64,000 nt of DNA, taken from positions 3,177,001-3,241,000 of the forward strand of contig LT907983.1 of the NCBI GenBank assembly GCA_900230115.1. Reading direction: 5' to 3'. The stretch is from Spirosomataceae bacterium TFI 002. Lineage in GTDB: Bacteria; Bacteroidota; Bacteroidia; Cytophagales; Spirosomataceae. Position 1 is the stretch's first letter, and every line of letters starts with the position of its first letter. The notes under the pieces were generated by a model. It saw nothing but the letters and a program-made list of their open reading frames with translations. It was not told the origin of the DNA and ran no database searches. Below are positions 1 through 8,002 of this stretch, piece by piece. The translations under genes were made by a program, and so were the position numbers.

Positions 1-1
1 A

Positions 2-346
2 TTAGTGGATTTGGAAAAATACCACCCCAAAGCATGGAAAGTATTTTCGGAAAGCAAATCTGACTTTTTAGTAGACATTGAAAGAAATCTTAATGACGGA
101 ATTGCACAAGGTTTATATAGGCCCGATTTAAATATTTCAATTTTATCAAGAATGAGACTTGAGAGTGTTGAGATGGGTTTGAATCAGGATTTCTTTCCAG
201 CAAGAAGTTTTAATGTGACTGAAGTGAACCGTGCATTTTTGGATCACTTCATCAGAGGAATAGTTACAGAAAAAGGACTCAAACTATATGAGTCGTATAA
301 AAGTGATAAAGAAGGGGAATTAGGCAATCAAGTTTTTAACAAATAA
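2..346 (+). CDS. TetR/AcrR-family regulator, C-terminal part (5' truncated by window edge)
   Basis: This is the last 114 residues of a protein whose reading frame is open to the window start, so the N-terminal DNA-binding domain lies outside. The remaining part is helical, without signal peptide or membrane segment, and resembles the ligand-binding C-terminal half of Bacteroidota TetR-type regulators. The main support is context: it ends 5 bp before an outer-membrane efflux gene and a complete RND pump operon, the usual place for a TetR repressor of the pump. The GTG at position 5 is an internal codon, not a credible start. The family assignment is inference, because the helix-turn-helix cannot be seen. 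Confidence 0.55.
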   Translation, partial: LVDLEKYHPKAWKVFSESKSDFLVDIERNLNDGIAQGLYRPDLNISILSRMRLESVEMGLNQDFFPARSFNVTEVNRAFLDHFIRGIVTEKGLKLYESYKSDKEGELGNQVFNK

Positions 347-351
347 TACAA

Positions 352-1683
352 ATGAGAATAAAAGCAACGCTGATTTTATGTTTAGCTTTTGGATTGAAGG
401 CATTTTCGCAACAAACTTTCACTGTTAAAGAAGCTGTGGAATATGCCCTTAAAAACCATGCGGATGTAAAAAATGCACAAGTCGGTAAATTAGATGCCGA
501 AAAACAAATTACCGAGATTAAGCAAACGGGTTTACCGCAGATCAATGGAAGTTTCCAGTTTACGGCGAACCTCATTGTTCCTACCTCAATTTTACCAGCA
601 AACACTTTTGATCCTACTGCTCCGGAAGGTGCCATTGCAAAGGTTAAGTTTGGTGTGCCATGGGGCGGGCAGGCTGGAATAGGTTTGAACCAGTTGGTTT
701 ATGATGCTACCTGGCTAGTAGGCCTAAGAGCTGCGGACACTTACAGACTTTTGGCAGATCAAACTTTGACTCAATCAAAGGTTACAGTTTCTGAAAATGT
801 GCAGAAAGCTTACTATTCTGTGCTAGTTGCTCAGGAGAGAAGTGGTCTTGTTGATCTCAACATTCAACGGTTAGATTCAGTTATTTATACAACCACTGAG
901 TTGTACAAGCAGGGTTTCGTAGAGAAGATTGATATTGATCGTTTAGAGGTTCAGCGTAATAACTTGATTACTGAGGCTCAAAAAGTAAAAAACTTAATTG
1001 ATGTTTCTTATTCGCTGTTGAAGTTCCAAATGCAGTACAAGCAAAATCAACCAATTTTCCTTACGGATAAATTAAATAGTGTTGATATAGAAGCCATGTT
1101 GGCAATAGAAAAAGAAGAAATCAATCCAGAGGATAGAATTGAATTTAATTTGATAGGAACACAACGTCGCTTAACTGAATTGAACATAGAAAGGTATCAA
1201 AAGAGCTACTTGCCAAACGTGTATTTTACGGGGAGTTTAGGTGCCTCCCATGGTAACCCTGTCTTCAATCCATTTGAAAGATGGTTTCCAAGTTCTGCCG
1301 TTTCTATTGGTATGAATATTCCGATTTTTGACAGTGGTGCTAAGCGTACAAAAATTGAAAGAGAGCAACTCAATTTGATGAAAATAGACAATGGGGTTGA
1401 GATGCTTAAGGAGTCATTTGAGTTGCAAAATAACATGGCAATTATCAATATGAAAAATGGCCTTGAGAGCTTAGAGATACAAAAAAGAAATTTTGCTCTA
1501 GCTGAAGAGGTTGTTCGTGTTACTCAAATAAAATACAAAGAAGGTGTTGGCAGTAACCTAGAGATAGTTAATGCTGAAAACGACCTGAAGCAAGCCCAAA
1601 CTAATTACTTAGCAGCACTTTACGATGTATTGGTTGCAAAAGTAGACTTAGACAAGGCTCAAGGGAAACTAATAATAGACTAA
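352..1683 (+). CDS. TolC-family outer-membrane efflux protein
   Basis: A 443-aa protein with a signal peptide (cleavage likely after about residue 20, ending AFSQ) and the long amphipathic helices of the outer-membrane efflux (OEP) family. The typical family sequence ENDLKQAQTNYLAALYDVL lies near the C-terminus, and the length is normal. It should form the trimeric outer-membrane channel of a tripartite pump, carrying substrate out from the periplasm. It follows the TetR-like gene by 5 bp and precedes the adaptor gene by 30 bp, so the four genes are probably one transcript. The substrate cannot be told from sequence. Confidence 0.9.
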   Translation: MRIKATLILCLAFGLKAFSQQTFTVKEAVEYALKNHADVKNAQVGKLDAEKQITEIKQTGLPQINGSFQFTANLIVPTSILPANTFDPTAPEGAIAKVKFGVPWGGQAGIGLNQLVYDATWLVGLRAADTYRLLADQTLTQSKVTVSENVQKAYYSVLVAQERSGLVDLNIQRLDSVIYTTTELYKQGFVEKIDIDRLEVQRNNLITEAQKVKNLIDVSYSLLKFQMQYKQNQPIFLTDKLNSVDIEAMLAIEKEEINPEDRIEFNLIGTQRRLTELNIERYQKSYLPNVYFTGSLGASHGNPVFNPFERWFPSSAVSIGMNIPIFDSGAKRTKIEREQLNLMKIDNGVEMLKESFELQNNMAIINMKNGLESLEIQKRNFALAEEVVRVTQIKYKEGVGSNLEIVNAENDLKQAQTNYLAALYDVLVAKVDLDKAQGKLIID

Positions 1684-1713
1684 TCAGAAAAATAGAAATT
1701 CAAAAACACATCA

Positions 1714-2850
1714 ATGAAAAATAAATACGTAGCAGCACTGGCACTTATTGTTGCCCTTTTTGTAACAGCTTGCGGCTCTAAAGATGACAATTCTTTAGAA
1801 GGTAAAAAGGCGAAACTTGCCGAATTGCAAACCGAGCAAGCTTCTATCGCAGAAAAAATTAAGAATATTCAAGACGAATTGGGAGTATTAGAGCCTAACA
1901 ATGACATCAAAATCGTAAATGTAAAAGCGATGCCATTAGTTGCTTCAAACTTCCAACACTTTGTAGAAGCGAGTGGTAGATTAGAAGCAGAGAACAATGT
2001 TTTTGTAACTCCTCAAATGGGTGGAGCACTTACAAGTGTGAAAGTTCGTGAAGGTGACTATGTCAAAAAAGGGCAGGTTGTTGCTACGATTGATAACTCA
2101 ATCTTGAGAAATAGTATTCAAGAAATTGAAATTCAATTGTCGACTGCCAAAATTCTGTTTGATAAGCAATCTTCATTATGGGATCAAAAAATTGGTACAG
2201 AGATTCAGTATATACAAGCTAAAACGCAAGTGGAAAGTTTGGAGAAAAGAATTCAGACTTTGAAGTCGCAAGATGCCATGAATGTGGTGAAGTCTCCAAT
2301 AGATGGTTACGTTGACGAAGTTAGAATGAAGGTTGGAGAAATGGCATCTCCTGGTTTGGGAATACTTCGTGTTGTAAACTTCAATGAGTTGAAAGTAGTT
2401 GCCAATATTCCAGATACTTATGCTGGAACCATTAAGAAAGGTGATATCGTGAAAGTTCGTTTTCCAGATTTGGATAAAGAAGTTAATACAAAGCTTCGTT
2501 TTGTGAGCCAGACAGTAAATCCCGTAACAAGAACATTTACTGCAGAAGCCACCATTCCTAGGGTAGACTCACAACTAAAGCCAAACTTGACTGCAATAGT
2601 TGAAATAAATGATCAGTCAAAAAGCGAAGTAATAGTTATTCCTAGAAACCTTATTCAAAGAACTGATATTGGTGACATTGTATATGTTGCCATACAGGAA
2701 AATGGGAAAAATGTAGCTAGATCAAGAGAGGTAAGTACAGGTCTTAGCTATGATGGCAATATCGAAATTGTTTCTGGTTTAAGCAGTGGTGATGTAATAA
2801 TCACAGATGGCTACCAAGATTTGGTAGATGGCACAATCATAGAATTCTAA
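1714..2850 (+). CDS. RND efflux periplasmic adaptor (membrane fusion protein), lipoprotein
   Basis: A 378-aa HlyD/AcrA-type adaptor. A lipobox (VTAC, Cys20) predicts a lipid anchor. Residues about 28-62 form a charged heptad-like coiled coil ahead of the first biotinyl-lipoyl half, an extra element compared with short adaptors. The split lipoyl domain (PQMGGALTSVKVREGDYVKKG and VVKSPIDGYVDEV) flanks the helical hairpin, and beta-barrel and membrane-proximal domains follow. It bridges the TolC-like channel and the RND permease encoded on either side (30 and 27 bp away). Confidence 0.92.
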   Translation: MKNKYVAALALIVALFVTACGSKDDNSLEGKKAKLAELQTEQASIAEKIKNIQDELGVLEPNNDIKIVNVKAMPLVASNFQHFVEASGRLEAENNVFVTPQMGGALTSVKVREGDYVKKGQVVATIDNSILRNSIQEIEIQLSTAKILFDKQSSLWDQKIGTEIQYIQAKTQVESLEKRIQTLKSQDAMNVVKSPIDGYVDEVRMKVGEMASPGLGILRVVNFNELKVVANIPDTYAGTIKKGDIVKVRFPDLDKEVNTKLRFVSQTVNPVTRTFTAEATIPRVDSQLKPNLTAIVEINDQSKSEVIVIPRNLIQRTDIGDIVYVAIQENGKNVARSREVSTGLSYDGNIEIVSGLSSGDVIITDGYQDLVDGTIIEF

Positions 2851-2877
2851 GAAGACTAATCAAGATTTTAAAATATT

Positions 2878-5800
2878 ATGTCAATAAATAATTTAGAACC
2901 TCAGAAGCTTCCGGAAGGGAAAGGGGTAATTTATAACCTCATAGGAGCCTTGGCCAATAACCGAACTACGGTTTATTTGGTCACTTTTCTTCTGACTGTT
3001 GCTGGCTATGGAATTTTTAACAGCCTACCAAAGGAGCAGTTTCCGGAGATTGTAGTTCCTCAAATATATGTCAACACGGTGTATGCAGGTACAGCACCAG
3101 CGGATATAGAAAACTTGATCAATAAGCCTTTAGAAAAACAAATAAAGGCTGAAAAAGGCGTAAAGCGAATCAAGTCAAATGCATTGCAGGACGTTTCTGT
3201 AATTCTTGTGGAATTTGAAACCGATGTAAATGTAGAGATCGCAAAAGAAAGAGTTAAAAGTGCAATAGACAAAGCTCGAAGAGATCTTCCAACAGATTTA
3301 ACTCAAGACCCTACTGCCTTAGAAGTGAACTTTTCGGAGTTTCCGATCATGAACATCAACTTGGCTGGAAATTTCCCAGTGGATAAACTGAAAAGTTATG
3401 CGGAAATAGTTCAAGACGAAATTGAAGCTCTTCCAGAGATTACAAGAGTTGATATCGTGGGTGCTCTAGATAGGGAAATACAAATCAACTTGGACTTGCA
3501 GAAAATGCAAGCTTATGGTATTGCGTTTTATGACATCCAATCTGCAGTTCAAAATGAGAACGTAAATATCTCAGGTGGAGAATTAAATGTAGGTGATGTA
3601 AGAAGAACCTTGAGAGTGAAAGGTGAATTCAAAACGATAGATCAGTTGAGGAATGTGATCATTCGTTCTGGGCAAGGAGCAACTGCTCGTCTATCTGAAA
3701 TTGCCGAAGTGGTGGATTCCAATGCCGAGCGACAAGATTTTGCAAGGTTAGACAATAAGCCTGTTGTAACATTGAACGTAATTAAGCGTGGGGGTGAAAA
3801 CTTGGTAATTGCATCTGATAAGATTGAGGTCATTCTTGATAAATTAGAAAAAACTAGTTTGCCAGATGGCTTAGAGGTGAAAATTACGGCAGATTCATCA
3901 GAAAGGACTAAAGGCGATATAAATGACTTGATCAACACAGTTGTGATGGGATTTATTTTCGTGGTATTAGTATTGATGTTTTTCATGGGTGTTCGTGATG
4001 CCATTTTTGTGGGTCTTTCTGTTCCTTTGTCAGCACTGTTGGCATTTTATCCATTAATGTTGATGGGTTTTACACTGAATACCATCGTATTGTTTGCATT
4101 CTTGCTTGGGCTTGGTATTGTAGTAGATGATGCCATTGTGGTAATAGAAAACTCGCACAGGATTTTTAACCAGCATAAAAATCTTAGTATCAAAGAGGCA
4201 GTTCGTTTAGCAGCTTCAGAGGTGTTTATTCCGGTTTTTGCAGGAACACTTACTACCATTGCTCCATTCTTCCCACTTATATTTTGGCCAGGAATTGTAG
4301 GAGAGTTTATGAAATACCTTCCCTACACATTGATTTTTACGCTTTTTGCGTCATTGATTGTGTCATATGTGATGAACCCAATTTTTGCCATCACTTTCAT
4401 GAGGCGAAGTGATGATGAATCTAATTTGGACCAAAGCTTTTCTTCACTTAAGCGTCCACTTATTATACTAGGTGCAGTTGCTTTTGCTTCCTACCTTATA
4501 TCATTCCTTGCATCAAGCGATGGGATGTTTGGTTTTGCAAACTTGGTGGTGTTGATCATGATACTTTATGTATTTAATCATTACATACTAACTCCAAAAA
4601 TGATTATACCTTTTCAAGAGCAGTTTTTACCTAAGCTTATGAGAGGCTATAGGAGCTTGATCACTTTTGTAATCAAAGGTTGGAGACCGGTAGGAGTTGT
4701 GTTTGGAGCACTTGGCCTTTTGGTCGTTACCATCATTACACTTGGTATTGTCAAGCCCGAAGTTATCTTTTTCCCGTCGGGTGAGCCAGATTATGTATAT
4801 GTGTATAATGTGATGCCTATTGGTACTGATGCCAATAAAACGAATGAAGTAACTAAGGAAATTGAAAGAAGGGTGTTTAAGGTATTGGAAGAGAACAATG
4901 CCATGGAAGCTGTGAACTCAGTAATTTCTAATGTGGGTAAAAATGCTGGTGATCCTATGAATCCTGATCGCTCAGCAACACCACATAAATCTAAGGTTAC
5001 AATTGCTTTTATAAGTAAAGAACATCGAGGAGATGTTTCTTCACAAGAACTTTTGACCAAAATAAGAGACGGTGTTAAAGGAATTCCTGGTACTGAAATC
5101 TCAGTAGAAAGAGAAAGTAATGGCCCACCTACAGGTAAGCCTATTACGCTTGAGATTGTAGGTGAAGACTTTGATGAATTAAGAAATATTGAGAATGCTG
5201 TAAGGGCGAAGATTGAAACTGCCGGGATAAAAGGTATTGATGAACTTAAGTCTGACCTTGTAACCAATAAGCCAGAGATTATCATTGATGTGGATAGAGA
5301 AAAGGCTTCTCGCGAAGGTATATCCACTGCTCAGGTGGCTATGGCATTGCGTACCGCTCTTTTTGGATTAGAGATATCCAAGTTTAGAGACAACGATGAT
5401 GAATATCCTATTCAGCTTCGTTTGATGCAAGATGATCGTAACAAAATAGAGCGATTGTTAAGTATGAATATCACCTATCGTGATATGAATATGGGTGGGG
5501 TTTTACGTAATGTACCTCTTGCATCTATTGCAGATATCAGCTACAGCACTACCTTTAGTCAAATTAATAGAAAGGATGCAGAGCGTATTATTACTTTAAG
5601 TTCTGATGTTGTTCCTGGTTTTAATGCCAATGAGATCAATCAAGAAATCTTGAGAGCAACTAGTAATATGAAACTCCCTTCAGGTTATACGCTACGTCAG
5701 GGTGGAGAACAAGAAGAGCAAGCTGAAGCGGCGGCATTCTTAGGATCAGCATTTTTAATCGCAATTGCGATGATCTATTTGATTTTAGCAGCTCAATTTA

Positions 5801-6348
5801 ATTCTATTGTTAAGCCATTAATTATATTCTTTACGATCGTTTTGAGTTTGATTGGTGTGTTATTAGGGTTTATGATAACTGGTAAAACTTTCTCTGTGAT
5901 CATGTCTGGGGTAGGTATTATTGCCCTTGCAGGTATTGTTGTAAAGAATGGAATCTTACTCATTGAGTTCATTGATGAATTACGAAAAAGAGGTATGCCT
6001 CTTCGTGACGCCATTATAGAAGGTGGGGCTACTCGCCTTACACCAGTATTGCTTACGGCAGCATCTACCATATTGGGTATGATACCATTGGCATTTGGTT
6101 TGGCATTTGATTTTGGTGCCTTATTTATTGATCTCAATTGGGTTGTAAACATAGGTGGAGACAGTGCTGTCTTTTGGAACATTCTAGCTTGGACAATTAT
6201 ATACGGATTGATTCTTTCTACTGTACTTACTTTGGTAGTTGTACCTTGTCTCTATTATATTTCAGAGAGAGTAAAAGAGAAGTTTTTTGGAATTGTAGAC
6301 GAAAACCAAGTTTTGGAAATAGAAAAAACTGAAGTTGAATTGGCTTAA
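2878..6348 (+). CDS. RND efflux transporter, inner-membrane permease
   Basis: A 1156-aa AcrB/ACR_tran-family proton antiporter, about 100 residues longer than AcrB. The TM4 motif LGIVVDDAIVVIEN carries the paired aspartates of the proton relay, and both periplasmic porter halves are present. Two features are not in the AcrB plan: two extra hydrophobic segments between TM6 and TM7 (about residues 527-546 and 553-571), and a longer loop between the last two membrane helices (LAFDFGALFIDLNWVVNIGG region). It is the last gene of the pump operon and is followed by a strong terminator. The substrate is unknown; heavy-metal (CusA) specificity is not indicated. Confidence 0.93.
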   Translation: MSINNLEPQKLPEGKGVIYNLIGALANNRTTVYLVTFLLTVAGYGIFNSLPKEQFPEIVVPQIYVNTVYAGTAPADIENLINKPLEKQIKAEKGVKRIKSNALQDVSVILVEFETDVNVEIAKERVKSAIDKARRDLPTDLTQDPTALEVNFSEFPIMNINLAGNFPVDKLKSYAEIVQDEIEALPEITRVDIVGALDREIQINLDLQKMQAYGIAFYDIQSAVQNENVNISGGELNVGDVRRTLRVKGEFKTIDQLRNVIIRSGQGATARLSEIAEVVDSNAERQDFARLDNKPVVTLNVIKRGGENLVIASDKIEVILDKLEKTSLPDGLEVKITADSSERTKGDINDLINTVVMGFIFVVLVLMFFMGVRDAIFVGLSVPLSALLAFYPLMLMGFTLNTIVLFAFLLGLGIVVDDAIVVIENSHRIFNQHKNLSIKEAVRLAASEVFIPVFAGTLTTIAPFFPLIFWPGIVGEFMKYLPYTLIFTLFASLIVSYVMNPIFAITFMRRSDDESNLDQSFSSLKRPLIILGAVAFASYLISFLASSDGMFGFANLVVLIMILYVFNHYILTPKMIIPFQEQFLPKLMRGYRSLITFVIKGWRPVGVVFGALGLLVVTIITLGIVKPEVIFFPSGEPDYVYVYNVMPIGTDANKTNEVTKEIERRVFKVLEENNAMEAVNSVISNVGKNAGDPMNPDRSATPHKSKVTIAFISKEHRGDVSSQELLTKIRDGVKGIPGTEISVERESNGPPTGKPITLEIVGEDFDELRNIENAVRAKIETAGIKGIDELKSDLVTNKPEIIIDVDREKASREGISTAQVAMALRTALFGLEISKFRDNDDEYPIQLRLMQDDRNKIERLLSMNITYRDMNMGGVLRNVPLASIADISYSTTFSQINRKDAERIITLSSDVVPGFNANEINQEILRATSNMKLPSGYTLRQGGEQEEQAEAAAFLGSAFLIAIAMIYLILAAQFNSIVKPLIIFFTIVLSLIGVLLGFMITGKTFSVIMSGVGIIALAGIVVKNGILLIEFIDELRKRGMPLRDAIIEGGATRLTPVLLTAASTILGMIPLAFGLAFDFGALFIDLNWVVNIGGDSAVFWNILAWTIIYGLILSTVLTLVVVPCLYYISERVKEKFFGIVDENQVLEIEKTEVELA

Positions 6349-6370
6349 ATTTTAAAGCCAAATAGATTAA

Positions 6371-6407
6371 GAAAGCCATGATTCATTCGAGTCATGGCTT
6401 TCTTTTT
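6371..6407 (+). terminator. Intrinsic terminator after the RND operon
   Basis: A perfect 11-bp stem (GAAAGCCATGA / TCATGGCTTTC) with a 10-nt loop, followed by TTTTT, 23 bp after the RND stop codon. Confidence 0.88.
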
Positions 6408-6484
6408 GGCACTTAGTCTAATTTTCTTTGAAAAAATAGAATGATACCGCTAAATCAGCAATTATTTTATTGAGCGGTAACATT

Positions 6485-6518
6485 TTTGCAAAAATGGCAC
6501 TCCTTGGCATAAGTTTTG
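6485..6518 (+). promoter_or_regulatory. Possible promoter of the subunit/chaperone/usher-like operon
   Basis: TTTG at 6485-6488 and TAAGTTTTG at 6510-6518, one base longer than the Bacteroidota -7 consensus TAnnTTTG, with 21 nt between. It lies about 50 bp before the ATG of the first subunit gene. It is an imperfect match, so it is only a candidate. Confidence 0.35.
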
Positions 6519-6567
6519 CTGCATTTTATGTGTTGAGTTAAAATCTATACAAACAATTAATTACAAA

Positions 6568-7143
6568 ATGAAAAAATCAAATTTTTTGAAAGCAATCGTT
6601 GCGGGACTTACAATCTGTTCAGTATCTGCAATAGCACAAGACACAAACAAAGACAAGCATAATATCGACATTAAAATTCCAGAAGTTGCACTTTTAGATA
6701 TCGAGACAAAGGCAGAGAGGACTATAACATTTGAAGGAAAAGCCCCAACTGAGGCAGGTTTAGCAGTTAGTTTTGGAGAAACACCAAACAAAGACCTATG
6801 GTTAAATTACTCTTCGATAGTAGGTTCTAAAACTGAAAAAGCGAGAGACGTAACTGTTCAAATCACAAGTGGAATAGTTCCTAGTGGATTAACTTTAGAA
6901 GTTGCCGCGGAAAAAGACGCAGGTGAAGGTGCTGGAACATTTGGTACGCCAGCAGGAACATTAGTACTTACAAGTGCTGCTCAAAAAATCATTACTGGAG
7001 TAGGAAGTTGCTATACAGGAACTGGTCCTAACAAAGGGCATAACTTGAGCTATTTGGTTAAGTTAGACAATGCTAAGTACGGAGACCTAGACTTTGATCA
7101 GTCTGGAACTGTTGAGGTGACTTATACATTGACAGATAATTAA
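6568..7143 (+). CDS. Secreted pilin/subunit-like beta-sandwich protein 1
   Basis: A 191-aa secreted protein with a signal peptide (about residues 1-24, ending SAIAQ). The mature part is rich in beta-strand and Gly/Thr, with one lone Cys and no membrane helix. It is clearly paralogous to the protein at 10696: both share (E/Q)VAL(L/M)DIE, PTEAG, NYSS, (Q)(I/L)TSG.VP.G, YTG.G.N.GH and a C-terminal strand ending V.(Y/F)T(L/I).D. Size and ending recall pilin-like subunits, but no named family is certain. It is the promoter-proximal gene and is separated from the rest by a hairpin, so it is probably the most abundant product. It could also be a non-polymeric surface protein. Confidence 0.7.
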   Translation: MKKSNFLKAIVAGLTICSVSAIAQDTNKDKHNIDIKIPEVALLDIETKAERTITFEGKAPTEAGLAVSFGETPNKDLWLNYSSIVGSKTEKARDVTVQITSGIVPSGLTLEVAAEKDAGEGAGTFGTPAGTLVLTSAAQKIITGVGSCYTGTGPNKGHNLSYLVKLDNAKYGDLDFDQSGTVEVTYTLTDN

Positions 7144-7160
7144 TTTAAATTCTTAATAAT

Positions 7161-7203
7161 TGCCCTTTCTTCACTCTTATTGGGTTTAGGAAGGGCATTT
7201 TTT
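7161..7203 (+). terminator. Hairpin with U-tract between subunit gene and chaperone-like gene (partial terminator)
   Basis: A stem of 10 bp with one G-U pair (7161-7170 with 7188-7197) and TTTTTT at 7198-7203, ending only 8 bp before the next ATG. No separate promoter fits between the hairpin and that ATG, so the five downstream genes probably depend on read-through. This would make the first subunit the main product. Confidence 0.7.
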
Positions 7204-7211
7204 GTGCTCCT

Positions 7212-7997
7212 ATGAAAAATATTTTTGCCTTCATCTTTATCTCATTATTGCTGAGCTTTCCTGTTAGGGGAACAATAGTAGTTAGTAGTGGACTTACCGT
7301 TATTCAGAATATCCCCTCCAAAGGATATAAAGAAGGTGTTATTATCTTAAAAAACACAGGAAACAGAAGTGAGAGTTTCAGGTGTTATTTGAATGACTTG
7401 ACCACCAATTGCGATGGCGAGGTTTTCTACAAAGAATCTGGTGAAAACCCGAGTTCATTGGCACCTTTTCTTACAACTAGTGTAACGGAAGCTACTTTAA
7501 CTCCAGGCGAGGAATATGAGCTTGTATACAAGGTTGATTTATCTAAATCTGATCTTGAAAATGGGACTTTGTGGTCTCTGCTTATGGTGGAGGTAGTAAA
7601 GCCAATTTCGGAAACAGTAACAGATGGTGGTTTTGCAGTAGGTTCTAAAATTAGATATGGTATCCAAATAATCTCAAACATTGGTAACCAAGAGGATCCA
7701 GAAATGAATTTTACGCAAGTGAAATTGGGAAAAGATTTAGATCAAAACAGTGTCCTAGAGGCTAGCCTCGAAAACTCAGGGAAATTCATCGCTTTACCTA
7801 AAGTCGAGATTCAGATTTTTAATTCGAAAGGTGAAAAAGTGAGAGACCTGAATGTAATAAGTAAAAAAATATATCCACAGAATTGTCAAAAATTTCAAGT
7901 GCCAATCCATGATTTAAGTGAAGGGAAGTATAAAGCGGTCCTTTTTGCCGAATATTTGGAAAGTACAATTGGTCTAAATATTGACTTAGAAATTTAA
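7212..7997 (+). CDS. Periplasmic two-domain chaperone-like protein
   Basis: A 261-aa protein with a signal peptide (about residues 1-20) and two apparent immunoglobulin-like domains. The first (about 21-145) has the NTGNRSESF / GTLWSLLMVEVV pattern seen in fimbrial chaperone-like and WxL-interacting (DUF916-type) domains. The second (about 165-261) resembles their companion domain (LENSGKF...GKYKAVLF). The length matches classical pilus chaperones (about 230-260 aa). It lies between a subunit gene and an 898-aa usher-like gene, which supports a role in subunit folding and delivery. The chaperone role is inferred from fold pattern and context; no direct homologue is recognised. Confidence 0.55.
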   Translation: MKNIFAFIFISLLLSFPVRGTIVVSSGLTVIQNIPSKGYKEGVIILKNTGNRSESFRCYLNDLTTNCDGEVFYKESGENPSSLAPFLTTSVTEATLTPGEEYELVYKVDLSKSDLENGTLWSLLMVEVVKPISETVTDGGFAVGSKIRYGIQIISNIGNQEDPEMNFTQVKLGKDLDQNSVLEASLENSGKFIALPKVEIQIFNSKGEKVRDLNVISKKIYPQNCQKFQVPIHDLSEGKYKAVLFAEYLESTIGLNIDLEI

Positions 7998-8002
7998 ATG
8001 TA

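Noticed and set aside
4791-5327. 178-codon open frame antisense to the RND permease (and a 129-codon one at 5793-6182)
   Set aside because: Both lie fully inside a well-supported gene on the other strand, have no recognisable domain and show the composition expected of a shadow frame.
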